Part shown: positions 32,712 through 41,314 of the stretch, piece by piece | Position numbering within the stretch: the stretch's first letter is position 1 | How the letters are laid out: the number at the start of each line of letters is the position of its first letter | DNA from: Carboxylicivirga sp. | GTDB taxonomy: Bacteria; Bacteroidota; Bacteroidia; Bacteroidales; Marinilabiliaceae | Reading direction: 5' to 3' | NCBI GenBank assembly: GCA_025210475.1 | Contig: JAOARW010000028.1 | Coordinates: 1-47,790, forward strand | Length of the DNA: 47,790 nt | The notes under the pieces: generated by a model | The model's input: only the letters and a program-made list of their open reading frames with translations | Databases searched by the model: none | What the model was told of the DNA's origin: nothing | Translations under genes and position numbers: made by a program

Positions 32712-35690
32712 ATGAAAAAAGTAAGATTACTACATGTAATGATGATGCTAATTTGCTGTTGCCTTGGAACTTTAAGTTCTTATGCACAAGGCAAAGTAGT
32801 ATCGGGTACAGTGATGGATGAATCCAATGTACCTATTCCGGGTGTGTCGATTATTAAAAAAGGCACAACTCAAGGTACAATTACAGACATTGATGGAAAG
32901 TACAACCTGAGCAATTTAGAAGATGGGTCTGTTCTAGTGTTTTCTTTCATTGGAATGCGTACGCAGGAAATCAGTTTTGAAGGGCAAACGACAATCGACG
33001 TAGTTTTAAAAGCCGATGTAATTGGATTAGATGAAGTAGTGGCCGTAGGTTATGGATCATTGAAAAAAAGTGATGTAACAGGTTCCGTAAAGTCTATTTC
33101 TGCTAAAGATTTTAACTCTGGAGTTGTAAGTACACCGGAGCAATTATTAACAGGTAAGGTTGCAGGTGTAAATATTGTAACAGCCTCAGGTGAACCTGGT
33201 GGATCTGTAGATATTAACATCCGGGGAGTAAACTCAATAGGTAGTGGAAGTTCACCTCTTTTTGTTGTAGATGGTGTTCCAATTGATGCTGTCGATGTTT
33301 CAGGAACCAGCGTTGGGGGATTAGGTGGTTCACGTGCTAAAAATCCACTTAACTTCATAAATCCGCAGGATATTGAAAGCATGACAATCTTAAAGGATGC
33401 TTCAGCCACAGCAATTTATGGTACAAAAGCTGCAAATGGTGTTATACTTATTGAAACCAAAAAAGGAAAGAGTGGCGAGGGGCGTGTATCGTTCGATTCA
33501 TATGTAGGTATTTCAAATGTTGCTAACAGAATTGACTTATTATCGGCTGATGAATATAAAAAGGAAACAGCGCGTTTGGGTAATTTAATTGGGCGAGATC
33601 CGGATAGCTACATTGATGATCCTAATGCCGATACCGATTGGCAGGATGAGATTTATCGTACTGCGATTTCTCAAAATCACAACATTTCTTTTTCAGGTGG
33701 AAAAGGCAAATCAAATTATAGTGCATCTATTGGTTATTTAGATCAGCAAGGTGTTATTAAATCAACCTTCCATAATAAACTTACCGGACGTTTTAATGTT
33801 GGAACAACGGCATTGAATGATCGCCTAAGTTTACAATTAAATATGACAGCTGCGAGAATGAATGATGAAGGTCAGGCAACGGCAGGGTCATCTACAGCAA
33901 GTGGTAACCTGATTACGTCGATCTTACGAGCTAATCCAACATCCAAGCCATACCTTGCCGATGGCACATTGGCACCAATGGCTGGTACAACAACAAATCC
34001 TTTAGCTTATTTAGATTTATTCAGAGACGTTGCTCAATCGAAGAATTTATTATCAAATTTTACAGCAGAGCTAACTGTTTTAGATGGATTAACCTATAAA
34101 ATGAACCTAGGTTACCAGAATTCGAATGTAAATAGAGCTGCCCGTTTAATACCTAATGTAGATGTTGGCGGTGAAATTTCTGTAGGAAACATTGCATTGC
34201 ATCGTGTTGATGTAGAAACTAAATTGGTAGAAAACTTTTTAACTTATAAAAAGTCGTTTAATAATTACAAGCTGACTACATTATTAGGTCACTCGTACCA
34301 AAATACAGTCAATCAGGGTTCATTTGCAAAGAAATCGGGATTGAGTACGGATGAAATTGACCCTATTTACAATATAGGAGTTGGGGTTAATTTTGATAAT
34401 CTATATTCTTGGTATAGCGAAAGAGAATTACAATCATTCTTTGGTAGATTAAATTTTGATATTAAAGACAAATATTTATTTACCGCATCATTACGAGCTG
34501 ATGGTTCATCCGTATTTGGTGAAAACAATCGATATGGTTATTTCCCATCAGGAGCATTTGCCTGGCGATTGAGCGAAGAGAATTTCATTAAGAACTTAAA
34601 CGTGTTTGATAATCTAAAAGTACGTTTAGGTTGGGGACAAACAGGTAATCAGGCGGTACCAGAGAAGGTGACGAAAGGGTCTTACACAAGTAATTTAAGT
34701 ACCGGGTATGCTTTTGAAGGAAGCACTGTTGTGAATGGTATAGTACCGGCTCGAACGCCAAATCCTGACTTAAAATGGGAGGTTACTACACAATCTAACA
34801 TAGGTTTGGATTTTGCTATCCTTAACAGTCGTGTAATTGGTACGGTTGATTATTTTAAGAAAGTAACTACTGATTTATTTCTTCAAATAGCAGCACCAGC
34901 GCCATCAGTGATCTCAAAGATCTATACAAATGTTGACACAGAGATTGAAAACTCAGGTATTGAGTTAGCTTTAGATGTTAATACAATTAGCCGCAGTGAT
35001 TTGCGTCTTGATATATCAGGAAACGTATCATTCCTGAAAAACAATGTTTCAAGTCTGGCTAATGATATTCGTCTTGGGGGTGTTTTTGGACCTGGAACAA
35101 CCGGAGAAACATCTTCTATTTATCGATCTGGAGAATCGGCCGGTTCATTTTATATGTATCGTTTCTTAGGGTATGATGAAAATGGTGTTGAAAAATTATC
35201 TGAGGAGCGTGAAATAGTTGGTAACGCACTTCCTGATGTAACCTATGGTTTTGGTGCAAATTTAAGCTACAAAAAGTTTACAGCAACCCTAAACTTCAAT
35301 GGGGTAGCCGGTGTAGATATCTTTAATAATACAGCCAGAGCATTCTCCAGTGCAGCATCATTAGGTCAAAATGGTAACAACATTAATAAGGGTTACTTAG
35401 ATAAAAATGAAAGCCCGGCACAAGCTCCTAAAACTTCAAGCAAATATATTGAGAGCGGAGATTTCTTACGATTAAATAATATGACGCTAGCTTATAATTT
35501 GTCCTTCGATAAAACACCATGGATATCAAATGCGAGATTATATGTTACAGGTCAGAATTTATGGGTGCTAACAGATTATAAGGGATACGATCCGGAAGTG
35601 AACTCACAAGGTGGTAATGTTTATGGAATTGATTATTCAGCATATCCAAAAGCCAGAACTTTCTTGCTTGGTGTGAGTGTTAATTTTTAA
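32712..35690 (+). CDS. SusC/RagA-family TonB-linked outer-membrane transporter (HTCS cluster, no STN domain)
   Basis: A 992-residue importer. The signal peptide (VRLLHVMMMLICCCLGTLSS, ending YAQ) leads directly into the carboxypeptidase-regulatory-like domain (GTVMDESNVPIPGVSIIKKG). The plug follows: DEVVAVGYGSLKKSDVTGSV, DINIRGVNSIGSGSSPLFVV, TAIYGTKAANGVILIETKKG. The barrel ends in VNF. It is about 130 residues shorter than the other two SusC proteins here because it lacks the STN domain. That fits its control by the HTCS rather than by an ECF/FecR pair. It is 32 bases upstream of its SusD partner. Confidence 0.95.
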   Translation: MKKVRLLHVMMMLICCCLGTLSSYAQGKVVSGTVMDESNVPIPGVSIIKKGTTQGTITDIDGKYNLSNLEDGSVLVFSFIGMRTQEISFEGQTTIDVVLKADVIGLDEVVAVGYGSLKKSDVTGSVKSISAKDFNSGVVSTPEQLLTGKVAGVNIVTASGEPGGSVDINIRGVNSIGSGSSPLFVVDGVPIDAVDVSGTSVGGLGGSRAKNPLNFINPQDIESMTILKDASATAIYGTKAANGVILIETKKGKSGEGRVSFDSYVGISNVANRIDLLSADEYKKETARLGNLIGRDPDSYIDDPNADTDWQDEIYRTAISQNHNISFSGGKGKSNYSASIGYLDQQGVIKSTFHNKLTGRFNVGTTALNDRLSLQLNMTAARMNDEGQATAGSSTASGNLITSILRANPTSKPYLADGTLAPMAGTTTNPLAYLDLFRDVAQSKNLLSNFTAELTVLDGLTYKMNLGYQNSNVNRAARLIPNVDVGGEISVGNIALHRVDVETKLVENFLTYKKSFNNYKLTTLLGHSYQNTVNQGSFAKKSGLSTDEIDPIYNIGVGVNFDNLYSWYSERELQSFFGRLNFDIKDKYLFTASLRADGSSVFGENNRYGYFPSGAFAWRLSEENFIKNLNVFDNLKVRLGWGQTGNQAVPEKVTKGSYTSNLSTGYAFEGSTVVNGIVPARTPNPDLKWEVTTQSNIGLDFAILNSRVIGTVDYFKKVTTDLFLQIAAPAPSVISKIYTNVDTEIENSGIELALDVNTISRSDLRLDISGNVSFLKNNVSSLANDIRLGGVFGPGTTGETSSIYRSGESAGSFYMYRFLGYDENGVEKLSEEREIVGNALPDVTYGFGANLSYKKFTATLNFNGVAGVDIFNNTARAFSSAASLGQNGNNINKGYLDKNESPAQAPKTSSKYIESGDFLRLNNMTLAYNLSFDKTPWISNARLYVTGQNLWVLTDYKGYDPEVNSQGGNVYGIDYSAYPKARTFLLGVSVNF

Positions 35691-35722
35691 TTAAAGTGAA
35701 TAATATTTAAGAAAGATATATC

Positions 35723-37327
35723 ATGAAAAAAATATTATTAATAGCAACAGTTATAATTCTGGCGATCTCTTCTTGTGATATCGAAGAAAAGATTTATGAC
35801 GAAGCTTTGGGGCAAAGTCTAATTGATAATGCTTCACCAGAAAGTTTAATCGCTCCGGTTTATGCTGAATTGAGATATTTTTACGGACAGCGTAACCTTT
35901 TCGCATTAAATTGTTATGCCGCAGATGAAGCAATGCTTCCAACACGAATTAATGATTGGTATGATGGAGGTACATTTCAGGATTTACAGCGTCATTCATG
36001 GTCAACAACTCATAGTTATGTTGGTAGCACCTGGCGCAGTGGAATGACAGGAATGGCTCGTGCCGCTCAAGCTATATCCTTGCTCGAAGATGGTTCCAGT
36101 GTGGAAGCAGAAGCAAAAGGCTTGCTTGCACTTTATATGTTACAAACACTTGATTTGTGGTCGCAAGTGCCATATCGTGATATAAAAGATGTGAATTTCA
36201 ATACTGATCCTGAAATTTTAACAGGGCAGAAAGCCATTGATAAGATTATTGAGATCGTTGAAGAAGCGATGCCGGCATTGCCAAACAGTCCTAACGCTAT
36301 TCGATTTTCTAAGGATGCGGGAAAAACACTTTTAGCACGTTTATATTTGAATAAAGCAGTGTATCTGGATCGTTATGCAGCTTCTTTCAATTTTGATAAT
36401 GCTGATATGGAAAAGGTGATTGAATTGACAACGGAAGTAATCGGTTCAGGAAACTACGAATTAGAAACAGAAGACTTCTTCTCGATTTTTGGTGTTGATA
36501 ATGAGAATCACAAAGAGCTGATTTTTGCTGTAAAGAATGAAACAACACTATCTTACTTAGGAATGGGTAATGGTGTTAGCTATAATACAACAAACAGTAT
36601 TTCACGTGGTCTTTATTTGCACCCATCCGTTAAAGGATCTGATGCAGCGTGTACTGTCACTGAATTCTTATCGACATGGGATACTTCAGATCCACGTTTT
36701 TATAAAGAAAATTATCCAAGTGAAGAAGGTTGGATTAATCCGGAGGATTACAAATTAAACAGAGGATTTTTACGTGGCCAGCAGTATGGCGTAGAAAGAG
36801 ATAGTAAAGGGCAATTTGTAACAAATGAGGAAGGTAAGTATCACATTATACCATTAATTAGTCCTAAAGATGGAACGTTAGCTATCCATACAGAAGAAGT
36901 AAATTTGGTAGCGAAAAAGCACTCTTCAGGCGTACGTTGTGCTAAATGGGATGTTGACTTAAGTGCTGGCAATAAGAAATATTCAGGTGTAGATGAATCG
37001 GTATTTCGTTTAGCAGAACTATATCTAATGCGTGCCGAGGCAAAACTTCGTTCAGGTAAAGAAGGTGCTTTAGCTGATATCAATGCAGTGCGTGAAGCAA
37101 GGAAGCCTGGTTTTGGAATTGATGAGGCAACGCTTGATGCAGTTTACAAGGAACGTGGTTATGAGTTCTACTGGGAGTACATGAGAAGATCAGATCAAAT
37201 TCGATTTGGAACATGGGAAGATGCCTGGACTGAAAAAACATCTACAGATGTTACTCGCAGGGTTTATCCTATTCCAGAAGAGCAAGTTACTTCAACACCT
37301 GGATTAGAACAAAATAAGGGATACTAA
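35723..37327 (+). CDS. SusD/RagB-family outer-membrane glycan-binding lipoprotein
   Basis: A 534-residue lipoprotein (MKKILLIATVIILAISSC, Cys18) forming the lid on the adjacent SusC. The SusD fold is visible in the TPR-like helices (AEAKGLLALYMLQTLDLWSQ, DAGKTLLARLYLNKAVYL, FRLAELYLMRAEAKLRSG) and in the C-terminal YKERGYEFYWEYMRRSDQIR followed by VYPIPEEQVTSTPGLEQNKG. The gene is intact, unlike the SusD of the mannan cluster. The ligand is unknown; the neighbouring enzymes suggest a branched, galactose/fucose-type glycan. Confidence 0.94.
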   Translation: MKKILLIATVIILAISSCDIEEKIYDEALGQSLIDNASPESLIAPVYAELRYFYGQRNLFALNCYAADEAMLPTRINDWYDGGTFQDLQRHSWSTTHSYVGSTWRSGMTGMARAAQAISLLEDGSSVEAEAKGLLALYMLQTLDLWSQVPYRDIKDVNFNTDPEILTGQKAIDKIIEIVEEAMPALPNSPNAIRFSKDAGKTLLARLYLNKAVYLDRYAASFNFDNADMEKVIELTTEVIGSGNYELETEDFFSIFGVDNENHKELIFAVKNETTLSYLGMGNGVSYNTTNSISRGLYLHPSVKGSDAACTVTEFLSTWDTSDPRFYKENYPSEEGWINPEDYKLNRGFLRGQQYGVERDSKGQFVTNEEGKYHIIPLISPKDGTLAIHTEEVNLVAKKHSSGVRCAKWDVDLSAGNKKYSGVDESVFRLAELYLMRAEAKLRSGKEGALADINAVREARKPGFGIDEATLDAVYKERGYEFYWEYMRRSDQIRFGTWEDAWTEKTSTDVTRRVYPIPEEQVTSTPGLEQNKGY

Positions 37328-37402
37328 TAGGTTTGTTGGCTATGGTTTTCTTATGATCGGTGATTTATAATAGAATTATAATTTGTAGTTGGAGGGGAGA
37401 CG

Positions 37403-37630
37403 ATGGAACGGTTTTCAGAGTATAATAATATTGTAGGAGTTTCATTACATTATTTAAATGGAAATGCAAGATTATATGCGGGACAGGATTTAATGAGACT
37501 GAACAAGGATTTAACATTTGATGTGGCACCTTTATTTGCAGTCGTTAATTTAACCTGTGGAGCCTCACCTGTGATAATTCGTGATATTCAGGAACTCTTT
37601 AACTATATGAGATGTAAGTTACTTGATTAA
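37403..37630 (+). CDS. Small hypothetical ORF (75 aa) in the gap after SusD
   Basis: This is the only open frame of any size in the 620-base gap between SusD and the next enzyme. ATG 37403 is preceded by GGAGGGGAG (37391-37399), a strong Shine-Dalgarno sequence that is unusual in this phylum. The 75-residue product (with DVAPLFAVVNLTCGASPVII in the middle) has no signal peptide or motif that I recognise. It may be a real small protein or chance. The rest of the gap is AT-rich leader sequence plus one terminator. Confidence 0.3.
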   Translation: MERFSEYNNIVGVSLHYLNGNARLYAGQDLMRLNKDLTFDVAPLFAVVNLTCGASPVIIRDIQELFNYMRCKLLD

Positions 37631-37756
37631 CGATTTAATTGCATAAATCAAGTTTATAAGAGCCAAAGCGTAATGTTAAAAGACCAGACGATAAATCTGG
37701 GATATAGAAAATGTATAACAGGACAGATCAATAAAGCTCTGATTATAATAATAAAT

Positions 37757-37778
37757 GCCCAACCTGTTAAGGTTGGGC
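37757..37778 (+). terminator. Terminator separating SusC/SusD from the downstream enzyme genes
   Basis: GCCCAACC (37757-37764), a six-base loop, GGTTGGGC (37771-37778), then TATTTCTG. A perfect 8-bp GC-rich stem about 430 bases after the SusD stop. It implies that the downstream glycosidase genes have their own promoter or depend on read-through. Confidence 0.75.
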
Positions 37779-37947
37779 TATTTCTGTCATGCCTTTGGTG
37801 CTTAATTTTTAAGAATTAATTCGAAACAAAATGAAACGACCATTCAAATCTGATTATCTTAATTTACGTACAAGTGATCATGTTGATTTGGGAGTTCCAT
37901 CCCACCAGGCGGGACTAGTTATGACAAATGAAAATATATTTAAACTG

Positions 37948-39873
37948 ATGAAAACTATTTTCCTTTTAGTTGCATGTGCTACTTTATTTTGTGCTCTGTT
38001 TACTTCTTGTATAACAGAAGCCAATAAGGGTAATATTATACCTGGAGCACCTAAACACATTTATCCGAATGTTTGGGGAGCCAAACAAATCTTTGCATAT
38101 AGTGGACTGGAAGGAGAAACCAGTTTTAAAGAGCCTTTTACGGGTGTAATTATTCCCGATAAATTAGGTTTTAGAATTGGAAATCATGATCATTACCTGA
38201 CTAATTTATCGCACAAAAAATTTACAAATTCCCGACCTGTTTGGATCGATCTGAAAGTTGGTGATAAGCTATATAGTAGCCTGGGAAATAATACGGCCAA
38301 TAGTTACGACAGTCTATCCTGTAAAATTGTTGCCAGTAATGTAATTGATGTTTGCGCATACGCCGATGGGGTAGCAGTAAGTTTTAGCTTATTGCATGCC
38401 GATAGATCAAGAATGGTTGGAAAGCTTCAGTTATCAGGAAAAAATAAGAAACCAATTCAATTAATCATCAACCATCCTTATCTGAAGGATGGGAAATGGG
38501 ATAATAACCGATTGGTGTATAAAAACGATCAGTACTTAACAGCCTTTAGTCTGCATAAAGGAGAATGGTCGTACCTCGATGGAAAAATTTATAGTGACAA
38601 GATTTCATTAAATGATGATGATTTCGAAATAAGTTTTGATTTGGCCATGTCTTATAGTGGTAAATCGACCAGTTTCGATTTAAAATCCAATTGGTTCGAC
38701 GAGCAATTGAGTACCCAGGCAAAAGTATATGAAGATGTGAACCTGGATTGGATTCCAAATGAGGAGTTGGCAAGAACCTACCTGAAAGCTTATAGTGTAA
38801 TGCGCGGTAATACCGAAACTGCACAAGGCATAATTGATTATCAGTGGACAACACCTGATCGTACTCCTCATAAAAAAATGTGGTTGTGGGATAGTGGTTT
38901 TCATGCCATTGGCTTGCGTCATTTTGACAATACTTGGGCCGAAGAAGCCATAAAGGCTATGTTATCGGTACAACACGATGACGGATTTTTAACCATTAGC
39001 ACCACACCTTATCAGCCCAGCGACATTACCCAACCACCAGTATTGGCCTTTGCGTGCTGGAAAGTTTATGAAAAGAGTCAAAACATTGAATTTTTAAAAT
39101 ATTGCTATCCGAAATTAATAGCTTACCTCGACTGGAATTACAAAAATAGAGATCGCGATGGGAATGGATTAATGGAATGGCATAGCGGTGATGAATCGGG
39201 CATGGATAACTCACCCCGATTCGATCAGAGAAAATATATGGATGCTGTTGACTTTAACTGCTTTGTTGCCAACGAATGGCATTACCTCACAAAAATTGCC
39301 AGTTTATTAGGCAAAGAAACTGAAGCATCAGATTTTACGAAAAGAGAAAAGCTTATTTCAGAAAAGATTAATCAATTACTTTGGGATGAAGAAAAGCAGA
39401 TGTACTACGATCGTTACATCGAAACAGGTGTGCTGTCTGATGTGGAAGCGATCTCTTCTTTTTTACCATTGTTTGCCAATGTGGCCTCGTCTAAACAAGC
39501 TGAAGCATTAATACAAGAGTTTACCGATAATAATAAATGGTGGACACCCTTGCCAGGACCATCCATCTCAAAAACACATTCAAGCTTTGGCTCGAATATG
39601 TGGCGCGGACCTGTGTGGATTAACTACAGTTATTTAACTTACGAAGGATTAAAGAATTACGGTAAAGAAGAGGAGGCTCGAAAGTTGGCTGAAGCAACGG
39701 TTCAGCAAATCAGTCACTGGTACCATAAAGAAGGAACCATCTTTGAGTTTTTTGATCCAATGGCAGAGAAATCACCACAAAAGCTGCCACGCAAGAAATC
39801 ATTGGGATGCATCCACGAGTTTGGATGGAGCTGTACACTTTATATGGAATTATTAAACGATTTGTATAATTAA
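37948..39873 (+). CDS. (alpha/alpha)6-barrel glycosidase lipoprotein, GH63/GH37-like (MGH1-like domain)
   Basis: A 641-residue lipoprotein glycosidase. From ATG 37948 the lipoprotein signal is MKTIFLLVACATLFCALFTS then Cys21. Upstream starts at 37831 and 37921 would bury it behind 9-39 polar residues, so 37948 is preferred. An N-terminal beta-sandwich (about 30-270) precedes the six-hairpin barrel (about 290-635). Clan-typical pieces are KMWLWDSGFHAIGLRHFD with Asp315 as candidate acid, WNYKNRDRDGNGLMEWHSGD, MWRGPVWINYSYLTYEGL and GTIFEFFDP with Glu600 as candidate base, then GCIHEFGWSCTLY. Relatives act on alpha-gluco- or mannosyl-type bonds, but the true substrate is unclear. The next gene, 14 bases on, encodes a distant relative. 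Confidence 0.8.
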   Translation: MKTIFLLVACATLFCALFTSCITEANKGNIIPGAPKHIYPNVWGAKQIFAYSGLEGETSFKEPFTGVIIPDKLGFRIGNHDHYLTNLSHKKFTNSRPVWIDLKVGDKLYSSLGNNTANSYDSLSCKIVASNVIDVCAYADGVAVSFSLLHADRSRMVGKLQLSGKNKKPIQLIINHPYLKDGKWDNNRLVYKNDQYLTAFSLHKGEWSYLDGKIYSDKISLNDDDFEISFDLAMSYSGKSTSFDLKSNWFDEQLSTQAKVYEDVNLDWIPNEELARTYLKAYSVMRGNTETAQGIIDYQWTTPDRTPHKKMWLWDSGFHAIGLRHFDNTWAEEAIKAMLSVQHDDGFLTISTTPYQPSDITQPPVLAFACWKVYEKSQNIEFLKYCYPKLIAYLDWNYKNRDRDGNGLMEWHSGDESGMDNSPRFDQRKYMDAVDFNCFVANEWHYLTKIASLLGKETEASDFTKREKLISEKINQLLWDEEKQMYYDRYIETGVLSDVEAISSFLPLFANVASSKQAEALIQEFTDNNKWWTPLPGPSISKTHSSFGSNMWRGPVWINYSYLTYEGLKNYGKEEEARKLAEATVQQISHWYHKEGTIFEFFDPMAEKSPQKLPRKKSLGCIHEFGWSCTLYMELLNDLYN

Positions 39874-39887
39874 CGGATAGAAAAAAC

Positions 39888-41156
39888 ATGAGCTGTATTT
39901 ATAAATATTTCATTGCTGTGGCTTTAATCTTTTGCTTTGCTTGTGATCAGGGCAAGCAGGAAAGTAATAGCAGTTGGCAAGCCATGCTCGACTATACATT
40001 AAAATTGCATCAGGAAAGTACGCATCCGGCAGAGTATCCTTTTGATCGATCCTGGGAAGAAATTGGGCCGGGCTATTGTTATGGGCCAGCTTTCGGTCAC
40101 TGGGATATTGTTCATCAGGTTTTCGATGCCTTGGTGTACGATCCTCAGCACGCCATTGATCAATTGTATAATAATATCCAAAACCAAACACCTTATGGCA
40201 TGATTCCGGGTAGTTTTTGGTTTCCCAACAAAGCCTTAAACCGTCCAAAAGTCAGATGGAACAGTGAAAGAGGATTAGCAGGTCATCCACCTGTATGGGT
40301 TGTGGCTGTTGATGAGTACGTGCAACAAACAGGCAATAAAGATGTGTTAAAAGATTTCTTTCCGGCCTTAATACGTCAGTTAACCTGGTTCGAAAATGCC
40401 AGAAAAGCCGATGATGAGGAAGGTTACTATTACAACGATATTTTAAACCACAGATGGGAAAGTGGAGTCGATGAAGGCATACGGTTTTACAATGTCGAAT
40501 TAGGAAAAAAAGCATGTGTTGATGCCACTTGTCATGTTTACCAGTTATATGTTTACGCCAGTAAATGGGCCAAAGAATTAGGTGTCGATGAAGCCTTTTA
40601 CACCGATCAAAAAAACGACTTGGCCAGATATATTAATGAGAAGCTATACGATCATCATGTTAAGAGCTACTTTGATAGTTGGGCGGTGAATGAGCCTAAA
40701 CAGCAGCATTTGGTTTTTGAGAATTTCTGGCCTTTAATTGTGGGTGCGTGTCCCAAAGAACGGGCCGATTATCTCATTGATGAATTTATGCTTAACCCAA
40801 AGCATTTTCTATCTGAGCATCCATTAACGACTGTTTCAATGAGCGATCCGAATTTCGAAATCAGAATGTGGCGCGGACCGGCATGGAATTCCATGACTTT
40901 TTGGGCGGTTAAGGGATGTATTAAATATGAACGCTACGATGCGGCTAAATTGATACTTAAAAAAGCGTTGGATTGTTCAGCTAGGCAGTTCGATAAAACC
41001 GGTACCATCTGGGAGTTTTATCATCCGCATGGAGGCGATCAGATGGAAGTTACCCGTAAACCACATACTCAATTTAATATACCTTGCCGTGATTACCTGG
41101 GACACGATCCGTTTATTGCCATGGCAGAATTGTATTACCAAATCAAAGACAAGTAA
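39888..41156 (+). CDS. Second (alpha/alpha)6-barrel glycosidase lipoprotein, MGH1/GH63-like, barrel only
   Basis: A 422-residue lipoprotein (MSCIYKYFIAVALIFCFAC, Cys19) consisting almost only of the catalytic barrel. Clan features parallel those of the gene before it: AFGHWDIVHQVFDAL with Asp73 as candidate acid, NPKHFLSEHPLTTVSMSDPN, MWRGPAWNSMTFWAVKG, and GTIWEFYHPHGGD with Glu376 as candidate base. It lacks the N-terminal beta-sandwich and is probably not a simple duplicate. The 14-base spacing indicates joint transcription and perhaps a shared or sequential substrate. No CAZy family can be named with confidence. Long-loop terminator follows. Confidence 0.75.
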   Translation: MSCIYKYFIAVALIFCFACDQGKQESNSSWQAMLDYTLKLHQESTHPAEYPFDRSWEEIGPGYCYGPAFGHWDIVHQVFDALVYDPQHAIDQLYNNIQNQTPYGMIPGSFWFPNKALNRPKVRWNSERGLAGHPPVWVVAVDEYVQQTGNKDVLKDFFPALIRQLTWFENARKADDEEGYYYNDILNHRWESGVDEGIRFYNVELGKKACVDATCHVYQLYVYASKWAKELGVDEAFYTDQKNDLARYINEKLYDHHVKSYFDSWAVNEPKQQHLVFENFWPLIVGACPKERADYLIDEFMLNPKHFLSEHPLTTVSMSDPNFEIRMWRGPAWNSMTFWAVKGCIKYERYDAAKLILKKALDCSARQFDKTGTIWEFYHPHGGDQMEVTRKPHTQFNIPCRDYLGHDPFIAMAELYYQIKDK

Positions 41157-41186
41157 TATATTTATATTGATTTAATAATGATCCTG

Positions 41187-41238
41187 TTGCCCGTTTACTT
41201 TTATAACTTGCTATGTTAATCAATAAGGATACGGGCAA
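41187..41238 (+). terminator. Possible long-loop terminator
   Basis: TTGCCCGT (41187-41194) and ACGGGCAA (41231-41238) pair perfectly and are followed by TTTTATTT, but the loop is 36 bases. It lies between the second barrel glycosidase and GH95. Confidence 0.5.
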
Positions 41239-41314
41239 TTTTATTTAAGAATTTATTATTAGCTAACTAATTGGATTTTAACTAACATATATAATAACCT
41301 CAATTAAAAAAGGT

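Noticed and set aside
37831..37947. Earlier ATG starts (37831, 37921) for the barrel glycosidase
   Set aside because: They put polar residues before a well-formed lipoprotein signal that starts at 37948. They remain possible, but are less likely.
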